Shown here: piece after piece, positions 1-9,479 of the stretch
Layout: every line of letters starts with the position of its first letter
How positions within the stretch are numbered: the first letter of the stretch is position 1
NCBI GenBank assembly: GCA_030655775.1
Contig: JAUSPI010000246.1
Coordinates: 1 to 34,142 of the forward strand
DNA: 34,142 nt
From: Syntrophales bacterium
GTDB lineage: Bacteria; Desulfobacterota; Syntrophia; Syntrophales; JADFWA01
Reading direction: 5' to 3'
The notes under the pieces: model-generated
The model's input: the letters and a program-made list of their open reading frames with translations, nothing else
Told to the model about the DNA's origin: nothing
Database searches by the model: none
Program-made: the position numbers and the translations under genes

Positions 1-46
1 GTTTCGAATTTGACCGCGCCGAAGGCGTGTACATTAACTTTAGCTC

Positions 47-91
47 ACTTTAGGCACTTCAAACTTTAGGCACTTCAAACTTTAGGCACTT
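47..91. repeat. 16-bp tandem repeat, 2.8 copies
   Basis: The unit ACTTTAGGCACTTCAA occurs at 47-62 and 63-78, with a third copy (79-91) truncated after 13 bases. It lies just beyond the terminator of the Fo genes. Nothing coding was recognised in 1-136, and atpE, which often follows atpB, is not present before the window ends. Confidence 0.9.
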
Positions 92-136
92 TTGGGGTTG
101 CGGCTTTGTCGCTTTAGGGATTTCGATAATAGATGT

Positions 137-178
137 AAAAAAATGAGGGAGTTGCAAAAGGCAACTCCCTCATTTTTA
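137..178 (-). terminator. Rho-independent terminator after atpB
   Basis: A perfect stem is formed by 139-154 and 161-176 (core GAGGGAGTTGC / GCAACTCCCTC) with a six-base loop. On the minus strand it is followed by a run of T, 30 nt past the atpB stop. The plus strand also has T after the stem, so it could act in both directions. Confidence 0.9.
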
Positions 179-207
179 TTGTGACAGCTAAAAAGCTGAA
201 AGCTTTT

Positions 208-861
208 TCAGTGAGCTTCTTCCATCGCCCCTGCTATATACATCATCGACAGCAGTACGAAAACCAGTGTCTGGATTGCCGCTATAAGAAGTTTGAGCAC
301 GAGAATTGGAAGCGGTACAAGAAGCGGAACCAGTACAAACAACACGGCAAGGACAATATGTCCTCCCTCCATATTTCCGAACAATCGTACTGAAAGGGAG
401 AGGGGTCGTGACAGATGACTGATTATCTCAATTGGAAACATAAGTGGTGCCAGCCACCATACAGGCCCCATAAATTGTTTGATATACTTAAATCCATGGA
501 CCTTGACGCCGACGACATGTGTTGAAACGAAAACTACCAGCGCCATGGAAACAGTCGTATTGAGATTATTTGTGGGCCCATCGAATCCGGGGATGAGACC
601 AAACAAGTTAGAAGTGAAAATGAAGAGGGTCAGTGTTGCCATAAGCGGAAAAAACTTTTTTCCTTCAGGCCCCATGACATCTGTAAGCAGAGCATCTATA
701 CCACCAATAACAACCTCCATGAAATTCTGAAACCTGCCCGGATAAATGTTCAATCGGCGTGTTGCCAGAAAGGAAAACAAAAGCAGGAGCACCATTATAA
801 ACCAGGTGTAAGTAACGTGTGGTGGGAAAAAGTCATTCTGAAGAAATAACAAAGGGTGCAT
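208..861 (-). CDS. atpB: F0F1 ATP synthase subunit a
   Basis: Subunit a of the membrane Fo sector forms the half-channels that bring ions to the c-ring. The 217-residue product has about five to six hydrophobic segments and the family signature around [12 protein letters not shown]; Arg159 corresponds to the essential arginine facing the c-ring. Length is normal for the shorter bacterial form. The start at 861 has AGGAGG about ten bases upstream, and only 3 bp separate it from the AtpI-like gene, so they are cotranscribed. A strong terminator follows at once, so atpE is not directly continued from this transcript within the window. Coupling ion (H+ or Na+) cannot be told from this subunit alone. 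Confidence 0.97.
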   Translation of the reverse strand: MHPLLFLQNDFFPPHVTYTWFIMVLLLLFSFLATRRLNIYPGRFQNFMEVVIGGIDALLTDVMGPEGKKFFPLMATLTLFIFTSNLFGLIPGFDGPTNNLNTTVSMALVVFVSTHVVGVKVHGFKYIKQFMGPVWWLAPLMFPIEIISHLSRPLSLSVRLFGNMEGGHIVLAVLFVLVPLLVPLPILVLKLLIAAIQTLVFVLLSMMYIAGAMEEAH

Positions 862-864
862 TGC

Positions 865-1260
865 TTATTTGACCTCCTCAGCGCAGTTTTTTTTTGAAAG
901 TTCAAGAACTGTTGTAAATATGATGCTTATTACAACTGTGGAAAGCCCGATTATTAAACCAATCACGTCGACAGGTGTTTGTGTAATGACAAAAAAAAGC
1001 ACAATCGCCGTGACGGCAAGTCTGATGTAGTACTTCAATACTACAGCCGACTTTGTCTTATCCGTGACCCTCTGAAATGCCTTTCGAAGGCCCTGATAAA
1101 GCCAGTAATAATTTATAATGCTTATAAGTCCACCCAACAGTATCCCAAGAGTAAATCTGTATGACATAAAGATTAAGCTGACTGTGAGAAATATTCCGAG
1201 AATAATCCAGTTTCTAAACTCAAGCTTTCTTGGGATGTGGTCTTTTTCTGTGCGGTTCAT
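865..1260 (-). CDS. AtpI-like ATP synthase assembly protein
   Basis: A 131-residue membrane protein with four predicted hydrophobic helices (about residues 18-34, 35-52, 73-92 and 97-118) separated by a basic loop. It matches the pattern of ATP synthase I / AtpI proteins, which sit at the head of Fo operons and are thought to help c-ring assembly or Mg2+ supply. The family assignment rests on topology, size and position immediately before atpB, as primary sequence is poorly conserved. The start at 1260 overlaps the preceding gene by about 40 bp and has no good Shine-Dalgarno sequence, so translation may be coupled. Confidence 0.75.
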   Translation of the reverse strand: MNRTEKDHIPRKLEFRNWIILGIFLTVSLIFMSYRFTLGILLGGLISIINYYWLYQGLRKAFQRVTDKTKSAVVLKYYIRLAVTAIVLFFVITQTPVDVIGLIIGLSTVVISIIFTTVLELSKKNCAEEVK

Positions 1261-1504
1261 ATTTTAAAAGCTTTATTATAGGCTTTTCATCCCTGAAGTT
1301 CTTTTTGATTACAACATATACATTCCTGAATCCCGCAATAGTTCCTATAAGAAAAAATAACAGTGCAAGTTTATGTCCTGTCCCCAGTTTCCTATCCAGA
1401 TATGCTCCAAAAAGGAGACCCCCGGCACTCATGATGACCATTGCAAAGCCGAGACTGCTAACATAAGCCATCTGGACCATGGATTTTCTTGTTCCCTTAT
1501 CCAT
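1220..1504 (-). CDS. AtpZ/AtpQ-like Fo-associated membrane protein
   Basis: A small two-helix membrane protein of the AtpZ-type family found with AtpI at the start of atp operons; its role is thought to be in ion supply or assembly of Fo. Two hydrophobic hairpin helices with a YLDRKLG-type turn between them are visible, followed by a basic C-terminal tail (HRKRPHPKKA). I chose the ATG at 1504. A GTG at 1525 is in frame, but the best promoter -10 box lies on top of it, which would exclude it from the mRNA. With the ATG the leader is only about five bases, so the message may be nearly leaderless. Confidence 0.75.
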   Translation of the reverse strand: MDKGTRKSMVQMAYVSSLGFAMVIMSAGGLLFGAYLDRKLGTGHKLALLFFLIGTIAGFRNVYVVIKKNFRDEKPIIKLLKYEPHRKRPHPKKA

Positions 1505-1515
1505 TGCAGTTTGGC

Positions 1516-1544
1516 CTATTAGCACAAAGTGTTGTGGAAGTCAA
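1516..1544 (-). promoter_or_regulatory. Sigma70-type promoter for the Fo operon
   Basis: On the minus strand, TTGACT (1539-1544) is followed by 17 bases and TAATAG (1516-1521), with a TG one base upstream of the -10 box (extended -10). Transcription would begin near 1509, about five bases before the chosen ATG of the AtpZ-like gene. Confidence 0.7.
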
Positions 1545-1592
1545 GAAACCATTGCATAACATCCTCACTTGACCGGGAGCGCACCCCGCAAG

Positions 1593-1671
1593 CCCCGCCT
1601 TGTAGGCGGGGTAAGGGGCGCAATATAATTAAATTATTCCTTACCGGGAAGCCCCGGCCCTGTGGGCGGGG
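1593..1671. repeat. Pair of GC-rich hairpins
   Basis: Two similar hairpins, CCCCGCC-TTGTA-GGCGGGG at 1593-1611 and a related one at 1652-1671, lie between the Fo promoter and fcl. They share an AGCCCCG start and a GCGGGG end, like members of a REP-type family. No gene is seen in 1545-1907. Confidence 0.8.
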
Positions 1672-1697
1672 AGCTTCACTTGAACAAGATTGATGCA

Positions 1698-1874
1698 TTC
1701 GTAAAAAGTCATTTTTACTCGCTCAGAGAGTATTTTGGGGATGCTGGTATTACCTGGCTAAAAATCTAAAACTCGCGCTTATGCACTCAAACAATTAGAT
1801 TTTTTTAACGCCAGGTACCACCATCATCTTTTTCCCAAAATCCTCAAATTCACTCGCAAAAGACTTTTTACGAG
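1698..1874. repeat. Long imperfect inverted repeat
   Basis: The ends TCGTAAAAAGTC (from 1699) and GACTTTTTACGA (to 1874) are exact inverted copies. Further inward, matching blocks recur in the same order: ATTTTGGG, GATG-TGGT-TACCTGGC and AAAAATCTAA. The same TTCGTAAAAAGTC end motif occurs at 29251. It has no coding capacity and looks like a non-autonomous mobile relic or a large foldback structure. Confidence 0.75.
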
Positions 1875-1907
1875 ACTGTCAAAATTGAACATTCTGTAAA
1901 GGTTTTG

Positions 1908-3886
<1,979 letters not shown>

Positions 3887-3973
3887 TTCAAAACACCTCT
3901 GTTTAAGATAGGAGAACAAGTTTTAAATTGTGGTTCTTCTCCCGATTAGTTGATGCAAAGGGTTCGAGGATTC

Positions 3974-4096
3974 AAGGATTCAGGGGGTCGAGTATTTTGT
4001 AAACTTCTAAACATAGATGATATGACCTTTGCCAAACTTTTAACTCTTTATAATTCCTAAGGATTTCACTCGAACCCTTGACCCCTTGAATCCTTA
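3974..4096. repeat. Imperfect inverted repeat
   Basis: AAGGATTCAGGGGGTCGAGT at 3974-3993 is mirrored by ACTCGAACCCTTGACCCCTT followed by GAATCCTT at 4068-4096, with an eight-base indel. It lies in the 400-bp gap between gmd and the carboxyltransferase genes, which holds no gene. Confidence 0.7.
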
Positions 4097-4131
4097 TGAT
4101 CCTACCAACTCTTTTGGAGATGATCCTAAAT

Positions 4132-4187
4132 TGTAGGGTCGGGTTTCACACCCGACCGCACGGTGGCATGTAAAATGCCACCCTACA
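4132..4187. repeat. Composite cruciform: two hairpins inside outer arms
   Basis: Outer arms TGTAGGGT (4132-4139) and ACCCTACA (4180-4187) enclose two separate perfect hairpins, GTCGGGT/ACCCGAC (4138-4156) and GGTGGCAT/ATGCCACC (4162-4182). This clover-like geometry resembles paired REP elements (BIMEs) rather than a terminator. Confidence 0.85.
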
Positions 4188-4293
4188 CAGTGTTACGAAT
4201 AGTATCTTTACTGAATTTTGAAATCAAGAAAATAAAAGGCATTGCAGAAAAGAAACCTGGTCGTTTCTGACCGGTAGATATGAAAAATGTGTT

Positions 4294-4329
4294 AAAAAAA
4301 AGGGGCACCTTTTCCGGTGCCCCCTTTTA
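4294..4329 (-). terminator. Rho-independent terminator of the carboxyltransferase genes
   Basis: Stem GGGGCACC / GGTGCCCC (4302-4324) with flanking A and T tracts, 16 nt beyond the stop of the second carboxyltransferase gene. The minus-strand copy ends in TTTTTTT. Confidence 0.92.
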
Positions 4330-4344
4330 AAGCTTCAACCTGTC

Positions 4345-5922
4345 TTACTCTGGCATAATATCGTGCTTCTTATACGGCAACTTCGTGTCCTTATTCTTGA
4401 ACAGCTTAAGTGCCCTGCATATTAACGGTCTTGTTTGTACAGGATCTATAACCGTATCCAGATTCAGATTGGCTGCTGGTGCCGTGGGTACCAGGAAGCG
4501 GTTTACGTACTCTTTGACTAACTCCTCTCGCTTTGCAGCGGGATCTTCCGCCTCTTTTATCGCTGTACGCTCGATAATACCTACTGCGCCCGATGGCCCC
4601 ATAACCGCCATCTCGCAAGGGGGCCATACCATAACTATATCTGCACCGACGTCCTTGGAGCACATGCCCAGGTAAGAACCTCCGTATGCCTTTCGTATAA
4701 CGACAGTTATTTCAGGTACGGTTGCTTCGGAATAGGCATAGAGCATTTTTGCACCATGCCTTATTATACCATTCCACTCTTGATCCGTTCCCGGAAGATA
4801 TCCTGGGACATCAACAAGATTGAGTATAGGTATATTATAGGCATCGCAAAATCTGATAAATCTGGAGCCCTTATCGGAACAGTCGACATCAAGGCAGCCC
4901 GCCATAACCATAGGATTCTGTGCCAGTATACCTACAGTGTTTCCATCCATTCTGGCTAAAGCACATATCATATTTCTGGCATACTTTTCCTGCCACTCCA
5001 TAAAGTCCCCGTTGTCTACTACTTCGCCCATCAGTTTTTTCATGTTGAAGGGACGTGTCGCTTTGTCGGGTACTATTGTCGCCAGCGCCTCTGATGTCCT
5101 GTCCGCAGGATCACCCGTTTCAACATACGGCGGTTTTTCCTTGGCGCTACCCGGGAGGAAGCTGAGAAACCTTTTTATCTGTTCGATACAGTCATCTTCG
5201 CTCTTAGTCAAGAATGTACCGACCCCGCTTTTTCCGCAGTGAACGGCCGCGCCACCGATATCTTCATCTCCGACTTCTTCGCCGGTAACCTTCGTTATCG
5301 TTGATGGGTCATTGGCATACATCTTGGTTATTTTATCCACGGTGAACACACAGTCTGCGAGTCCCGGGACAATTGTCATTCCACCCGAGCATGTTCCCAT
5401 GACAGCACAGATCTGAGGAATGGCTCCTGAATAGATGGTCATGTTATACGCCAGATCACCAAGACCGGCCAGCGAATCGGGCCCTTCCTTTATCCTCAAT
5501 CCCTCTGAGTCGACAACATAGAGCATAGGACAGCCAACATTGTTAGCCTCCTGGAGAACTCTGACTATCTTGGCAGCGTGTATTATTCCAAGTGTTCCAC
5601 CCATGACTGTAGCATCCTGGAAGGCACCGTAAACAATTTTACCATCGATAGTCCCGTATCCTGTTACTACGCCATCCGCGGGTAGGTCCTCCTTGAATAT
5701 ATCATAATGCGGTGTTACCGACCGGCAGAATTCCCCGATTTCTAAAAAGGACCCGGGGTCAAACAATTTTTCTACCCTTTCCCTTGCTGTATACTTTCCC
5801 ATGTCATGTTGGAGCTTTACTGCCTCTGCTCCGCCCATTTCATAGATTCTTGCCTGCTCACTTTTCAAAAAACCAGACTTTTCTACTGTTGACATCTCTG
5901 CGAACGTTTTTTCACTAACCAT
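4345..5922 (-). CDS. Biotin-dependent acyl-CoA carboxyltransferase, paralog B
   Basis: PccB/MmdA/12S-type carboxyltransferase (two crotonase-like halves), expected to move CO2 between biotin and propionyl/methylmalonyl-CoA. The C-terminal half is canonical: VDVPGYLPGTDQE (370-382), YAYSEATVPEIT, and RKAYGGSY (410-417). The N-terminal half keeps FQDATVMGG (101-109) but the usual SGGARIQEG loop reads SEGLRIKEG (139-147), replacing the first oxyanion-hole glycine by Glu140. I start at the ATG at 5922 (525 residues) because GGAGG lies nine bases upstream; an in-frame TTG at 5931 would directly abut that GGAGG. It is 32 bp downstream of paralog A and they share a terminator. No biotinyl domain or biotin carboxylase is encoded nearby. 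Confidence 0.9.
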   Translation of the reverse strand: MVSEKTFAEMSTVEKSGFLKSEQARIYEMGGAEAVKLQHDMGKYTARERVEKLFDPGSFLEIGEFCRSVTPHYDIFKEDLPADGVVTGYGTIDGKIVYGAFQDATVMGGTLGIIHAAKIVRVLQEANNVGCPMLYVVDSEGLRIKEGPDSLAGLGDLAYNMTIYSGAIPQICAVMGTCSGGMTIVPGLADCVFTVDKITKMYANDPSTITKVTGEEVGDEDIGGAAVHCGKSGVGTFLTKSEDDCIEQIKRFLSFLPGSAKEKPPYVETGDPADRTSEALATIVPDKATRPFNMKKLMGEVVDNGDFMEWQEKYARNMICALARMDGNTVGILAQNPMVMAGCLDVDCSDKGSRFIRFCDAYNIPILNLVDVPGYLPGTDQEWNGIIRHGAKMLYAYSEATVPEITVVIRKAYGGSYLGMCSKDVGADIVMVWPPCEMAVMGPSGAVGIIERTAIKEAEDPAAKREELVKEYVNRFLVPTAPAANLNLDTVIDPVQTRPLICRALKLFKNKDTKLPYKKHDIMPE

Positions 5923-5954
5923 CTGGAACAACCTCCTTTCTCTTTTTTAAGGTT

Positions 5955-7577
5955 CTAATGCGGCTTGATGTTATGTTTCTTGTAAGGCAGATCGACAGAT
6001 TTCTGCTCAAACATATTGAGCGCCTTACATATAAGTGGCCTGGTATCAGCAGCATCTATGATTTCGTCAATGTGCAACTTTGTTGCCGGTACAGCCGGAT
6101 CTGCGAAGCGATTTCTGTAATCCATCTCATCACCCCCGATAACGCTCACGGCCTGCTCAGGGCTTGCAGCCGCCATTTCACATGTTGGCCATACCAAGAC
6201 TAAATCAGAACCAAGGTTCTTAGAACCGAGTAGAGCTGGTCCCCCAAATGCCTTTCTGGTAATAATTGTAATTTTGGGGACAGTAGCTTCGGCGTAAGCC
6301 TGGATCAGCTTTGCACTATGTCTGATTATCCCGCCTACCTCCTGCTCCTTTCCGACGGCGTATTCGGATGCATCGACAAAGCTTATAAGAGGTACGTTGT
6401 AAGCGTCGCACAGTCTCATGAATTTTGATCCCTTGTCGCCGGAGTCTATTGTCACAGCACCATTAAGATGCATCGGATTCTGTCCAATTATACCGACCGA
6501 ATTTCCATTCATTCTGGCAAAGGCACATACAAGACTCGGCGCGAAGAGCTCCTGCCATTCAAGGAAGTCCCCATTGTCGACGACTGTTTCAATGATCTTC
6601 TTCATGTCATATGGCTCAGTCAGACTGTCAGGTATTATCTTCCTCAGCTCCGGTGTGGTCCTGTCCGGTGAATCGCCGGTTTCTACGTAGGGAGGCTTCT
6701 GCTTGGCGCTACCCGGGAGGAAGCCCAGCAGTTTCTTCAGCTGCCCTATAAATTCATCTTCATCCTGTGCCATAAATGCAGCGTTTCCGCTCCGCTCACA
6801 ATTAACTCTGGCGCCGCCAAGTTCTTCCTTTCCGACGTCCTGTCCCAGAACAGCCTTTATCACGATTGGTCCGGTGATAAACATTTCAGTTTCACCTTCT
6901 ACCGTGAAGATACAATCCATCAGCGCGGGAGAATAAACGGCTCCTCCGGCACATGGCCCTATTATACCGCAGAGCTGTGGAACACAGCCGGAATATATGC
7001 TGTTTACGTAAAACAGGTCGCCGTAGCCAGCCAGAGAATCAGTTCCCTCCTGTATCCTGGCACCACCGGAGTCGGCGATATACACGATAGGGCAGTTGTT
7101 CTGCACAGCCTCACCGGAAACTCTCTTAATCTTTTCCGCGTGTGTCTTTCCAAGTGTTCCACCCCATGTTGTAAAATCCTGGAAGAAGGCATATACCGGC
7201 CTTCCGTCGACGAGTCCGTAGCCTGCAAGTATACCGTCCGCAGGCATATCCTCGGGGGCAACCTTATACAGATCGTACGAGAGGCATGAGGATTTGCAAT
7301 GCAATCCAATTTCGACAAATGATCCCGGGTCAAACAATTTATCTGCTCTCTCCCTTACCGTATACTTACCCCTGTCATGTTGCCGTTTTATTCCCCTTAC
7401 ACCACCCATCCGTTCCAGAACGGCCTTGCGTGCTTCAAAAACTTCGTATTTCTCCTCTGTGGTCAACTCGGGCCATTTTTTATCTTTATACTTTTCCTTA
7501 ACTTCGTCATACTTCTTTTCTCTTTCAAGAGCCCACTCTTCAGTAGTGGTCCATTTCGCTCCCTTCTCCTCAGCCAT
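5955..7577 (-). CDS. Biotin-dependent acyl-CoA carboxyltransferase, paralog A
   Basis: Second member of the PccB/MmdA family, 540 residues, with a charged N-terminal extension of about 50 residues (rich in K, E and W) not seen in paralog B. The N-terminal half is canonical: QDFTTWGG (133-140) and DSGGARIQEG (169-178). The C-terminal half departs from the family: the VDVPGFLPGTDQE segment reads VDASEYAVGKEQE (401-413) and the RKAYGGAY oxyanion loop reads RKAFGGPA (441-448), with a proline where a backbone NH is needed. AAGGAGGTG precedes the ATG. These losses are opposite to those in paralog B, which suggests that the two form one heteromeric enzyme. Confidence 0.9.
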   Translation of the reverse strand: MAEEKGAKWTTTEEWALEREKKYDEVKEKYKDKKWPELTTEEKYEVFEARKAVLERMGGVRGIKRQHDRGKYTVRERADKLFDPGSFVEIGLHCKSSCLSYDLYKVAPEDMPADGILAGYGLVDGRPVYAFFQDFTTWGGTLGKTHAEKIKRVSGEAVQNNCPIVYIADSGGARIQEGTDSLAGYGDLFYVNSIYSGCVPQLCGIIGPCAGGAVYSPALMDCIFTVEGETEMFITGPIVIKAVLGQDVGKEELGGARVNCERSGNAAFMAQDEDEFIGQLKKLLGFLPGSAKQKPPYVETGDSPDRTTPELRKIIPDSLTEPYDMKKIIETVVDNGDFLEWQELFAPSLVCAFARMNGNSVGIIGQNPMHLNGAVTIDSGDKGSKFMRLCDAYNVPLISFVDASEYAVGKEQEVGGIIRHSAKLIQAYAEATVPKITIITRKAFGGPALLGSKNLGSDLVLVWPTCEMAAASPEQAVSVIGGDEMDYRNRFADPAVPATKLHIDEIIDAADTRPLICKALNMFEQKSVDLPYKKHNIKPH

Positions 7578-7685
7578 AAGACACCTCCTTTTTTATATTT
7601 GGTTCAGCTTTTGTAAATTCGAGAAAATGTGCCTGATCAGAACAAACCGAGCGGAGTAGAGTTTCACTCGATAATAATTTGAAAA

Positions 7686-7729
7686 AGGACTCTTCGATGC
7701 TCAAAATATTTTTTTACTCTCAGAGTCCT
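7686..7729. repeat. Short inverted repeat between sdhB and paralog A
   Basis: Arms AGGACTCT (7686-7693) and AGAGTCCT (7722-7729) enclose an AT-rich stretch upstream of the carboxyltransferase genes. It may be a regulatory fold or a relic; no promoter was convincingly identified next to it. Confidence 0.5.
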
Positions 7730-7765
7730 ATTTCTACGCTTTAGTAAATATTTTGGTTATCTTCC

Positions 7766-7791
7766 AAAAACCGGGCAATAAAACTACCCGG
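7766..7791 (-). terminator. Terminator after sdhB
   Basis: On the minus strand CCGGGTA-loop-TTGCCCGG is followed by TTTTT (7766-7770), 21 nt past the sdhB stop. It would separate or attenuate the sdh transcript from the downstream carboxyltransferase pair. Confidence 0.8.
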
Positions 7792-7812
7792 ATTGTCCAT
7801 CCGTTTTTACTT

Positions 7813-8628
7813 TTACTGTTCTACCGTAAATGCGGGGGCCTCAATCTTCGGTTTGGCCTCACCAGTCGGAGGACCCACCAATTTGGCCGGTTTTTTAGCG
7901 CCCTTAAGTCTCAGATAACCTAAGACCAGCTCCTTTTTCATCAGCTGGATAGCCCTTGCCGGGTCTACCCCCTTAGGGCATACTTTGGAACACTCTCCGG
8001 CATAATGACAGCTAAAAACACCGTGGGCCCTACTCACCACACCGTTTCTCTTCTTTTCACCGTCATCACGGGTATCTACATTATAGCGGTATGCCTGTGT
8101 AAGGGGCATCGGTCCAAGATATTCCCGGTCAGTAGCCGACCCGGGGCAGGCAGCGATACAACAGCCGCACTTCATGCAATAGGTGAACTGAAGGTACCTT
8201 TCAAGCTCCTCGGTAGATTGTATGTATTCTGCTGTAGGATTTTCCATCTCCTGGACGTCCGTCCGCTCGATTTGAGGGAAGATGGAGGCGTGTGTCTCGA
8301 ACATCGGCGTTAAATCCGGTACCAGGTCTTTGATTACATTGAAGTTTGGAAGAGGTGCCACCGTTAACAAACGATCAGTTACGTGCAGGATCTGGGTGTT
8401 ACAGGCCATACATGGTGTTCCATTTATCAACATGGCGCAGGAACCACATACTCCCATCCGGCAGGAATAGCGCCAGGCGAGGGTCGCATCCTGGTTCTCT
8501 CTGATCCAGTGTAAGCCGTCCAGCACAGTCATTCCGGGTTCCACCGGTAGGGTAAACTGCTGCCACCGTGGAGCCTCATCCTTCTCAGGATCAAAACGTC
8601 TAATATTATAGGTAATGTTGGTTGCCAT
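7813..8628 (-). CDS. sdhB: Succinate dehydrogenase/fumarate reductase iron-sulfur subunit
   Basis: Electron-transfer subunit of complex II, carrying electrons from the flavoprotein to the membrane quinone site. The 271-residue protein has the [2Fe-2S] ligands C56, C61, C64 and C76 (CRMGVCGSC ... CMAC) and two C-terminal cysteine clusters, CMKCGCCIAACPG (151-163) and CHYAGECSKVCPKG (207-220), for the [4Fe-4S] and [3Fe-4S] centres. The C-terminal tail after residue 235 is longer and Pro/Lys/Ala-rich. Last gene of sdhACDB, 13 bp after sdhD; a terminator follows. In this pathway it would work as succinate dehydrogenase or, in reverse, fumarate reductase; sequence alone does not decide. Confidence 0.97.
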   Translation of the reverse strand: MATNITYNIRRFDPEKDEAPRWQQFTLPVEPGMTVLDGLHWIRENQDATLAWRYSCRMGVCGSCAMLINGTPCMACNTQILHVTDRLLTVAPLPNFNVIKDLVPDLTPMFETHASIFPQIERTDVQEMENPTAEYIQSTEELERYLQFTYCMKCGCCIAACPGSATDREYLGPMPLTQAYRYNVDTRDDGEKKRNGVVSRAHGVFSCHYAGECSKVCPKGVDPARAIQLMKKELVLGYLRLKGAKKPAKLVGPPTGEAKPKIEAPAFTVEQ

Positions 8629-8641
8629 TTTATTGTCCTTT

Positions 8642-9016
8642 CTAAAGTGCTGTTTCTACTGTTCGTACTGCGATAGCGGCATAAGTTCCAACGATGAAAA
8701 GAACGGTGCCCACTGCCAACAAAAAGATGGTCCAACCACGTTCTACCGCTTTTCTGGGTCCAAGCTCAAATATAATGGTTCGTAGCCCGTAAAATCCATG
8801 GTAGAGCGCTGCTCCCAGCAAAATAATGTAAGTGACAGTAAAAAAGTTAGACTTACTTCTCTGAATAACATTTTCCCAGGCAAGGGCCGAACCTCCCGCG
8901 GGACTGAGGATCCCAAAGATTCCATCCAGGTGAACAACAACCATGTGTAAACCGAGAAGGACAAAAACTACAACTGCCGCAAGGATAAATAATATCCAAT
9001 TTCCACTTTTATTCAT
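8642..9016 (-). CDS. sdhD: Complex II membrane anchor subunit, SdhD-type
   Basis: A 124-residue membrane protein with three helices (about 8-30, 56-82, 92-116). Histidines in LLGLHMVVVH and ALYHGFYGLR are placed where haem b or quinone ligands lie in complex II anchors. Together with the next gene it forms the two-subunit anchor, so this is a C/D-type enzyme rather than a single fused cytochrome b subunit. The assignment rests on topology and position between sdhC and sdhB, since anchor sequences diverge quickly. Confidence 0.82.
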   Translation of the reverse strand: MNKSGNWILFILAAVVVFVLLGLHMVVVHLDGIFGILSPAGGSALAWENVIQRSKSNFFTVTYIILLGAALYHGFYGLRTIIFELGPRKAVERGWTIFLLAVGTVLFIVGTYAAIAVRTVETAL

Positions 9017-9034
9017 GAAAAAATCCTCCCTTAT

Positions 9035-9469
9035 TTATGCCAAAAAGATGAGATCTACCATCCCGAGCAATATAAGTAGCCCAGCGATTATCATTACTGT
9101 TATCATTAGAGGTCGTTGCACATTCAGTGATGATTGGTACGGATAGACCGGCTGTTCTGGTTTTCCTACCATAAATCCCAGCTCGATCAGAATGAGCCGG
9201 ATGCCGTTCAAAGCATGAAAGGCGAATGCTATAAAGACAAGGGCCTCACCCATCTTAAAAATGGGATGGTGCATCGCTGCCATAATTGGATCCCAAACTT
9301 TCATGCCAAAGATTCTGGTAGAGCTTTCAAATATATGGATCATGAAAAAGAGCAGGATACCTACTCCCGTGATCCGGTGAAGGGTATATAGATAGCGCTC
9401 TATTCCCCACTTGCCACCTGCTACCCATCCCAAAAGTTCCAGGTGATTATCGTATCTCTTTTTTTCCAT
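9035..9469 (-). CDS. sdhC: Complex II cytochrome b subunit, SdhC-type
   Basis: A 144-residue anchor with three predicted helices and the SdhC motif LHRITGVGILLFFMIHIFES; the HRITG histidine-arginine pair and a second histidine in FAFHALNGIRLILIELG fit haem b and quinone-site positions. It starts 10 bp after the sdhA stop and is followed 18 bp later by the second anchor gene. Mixed short spacings indicate one sdhACDB transcript. Acts in the cytoplasmic membrane to pass electrons between SdhB and the quinone pool. Confidence 0.93.
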   Translation of the reverse strand: MEKKRYDNHLELLGWVAGGKWGIERYLYTLHRITGVGILLFFMIHIFESSTRIFGMKVWDPIMAAMHHPIFKMGEALVFIAFAFHALNGIRLILIELGFMVGKPEQPVYPYQSSLNVQRPLMITVMIIAGLLILLGMVDLIFLA

Positions 9470-9479
9470 TTTCTTCTCC

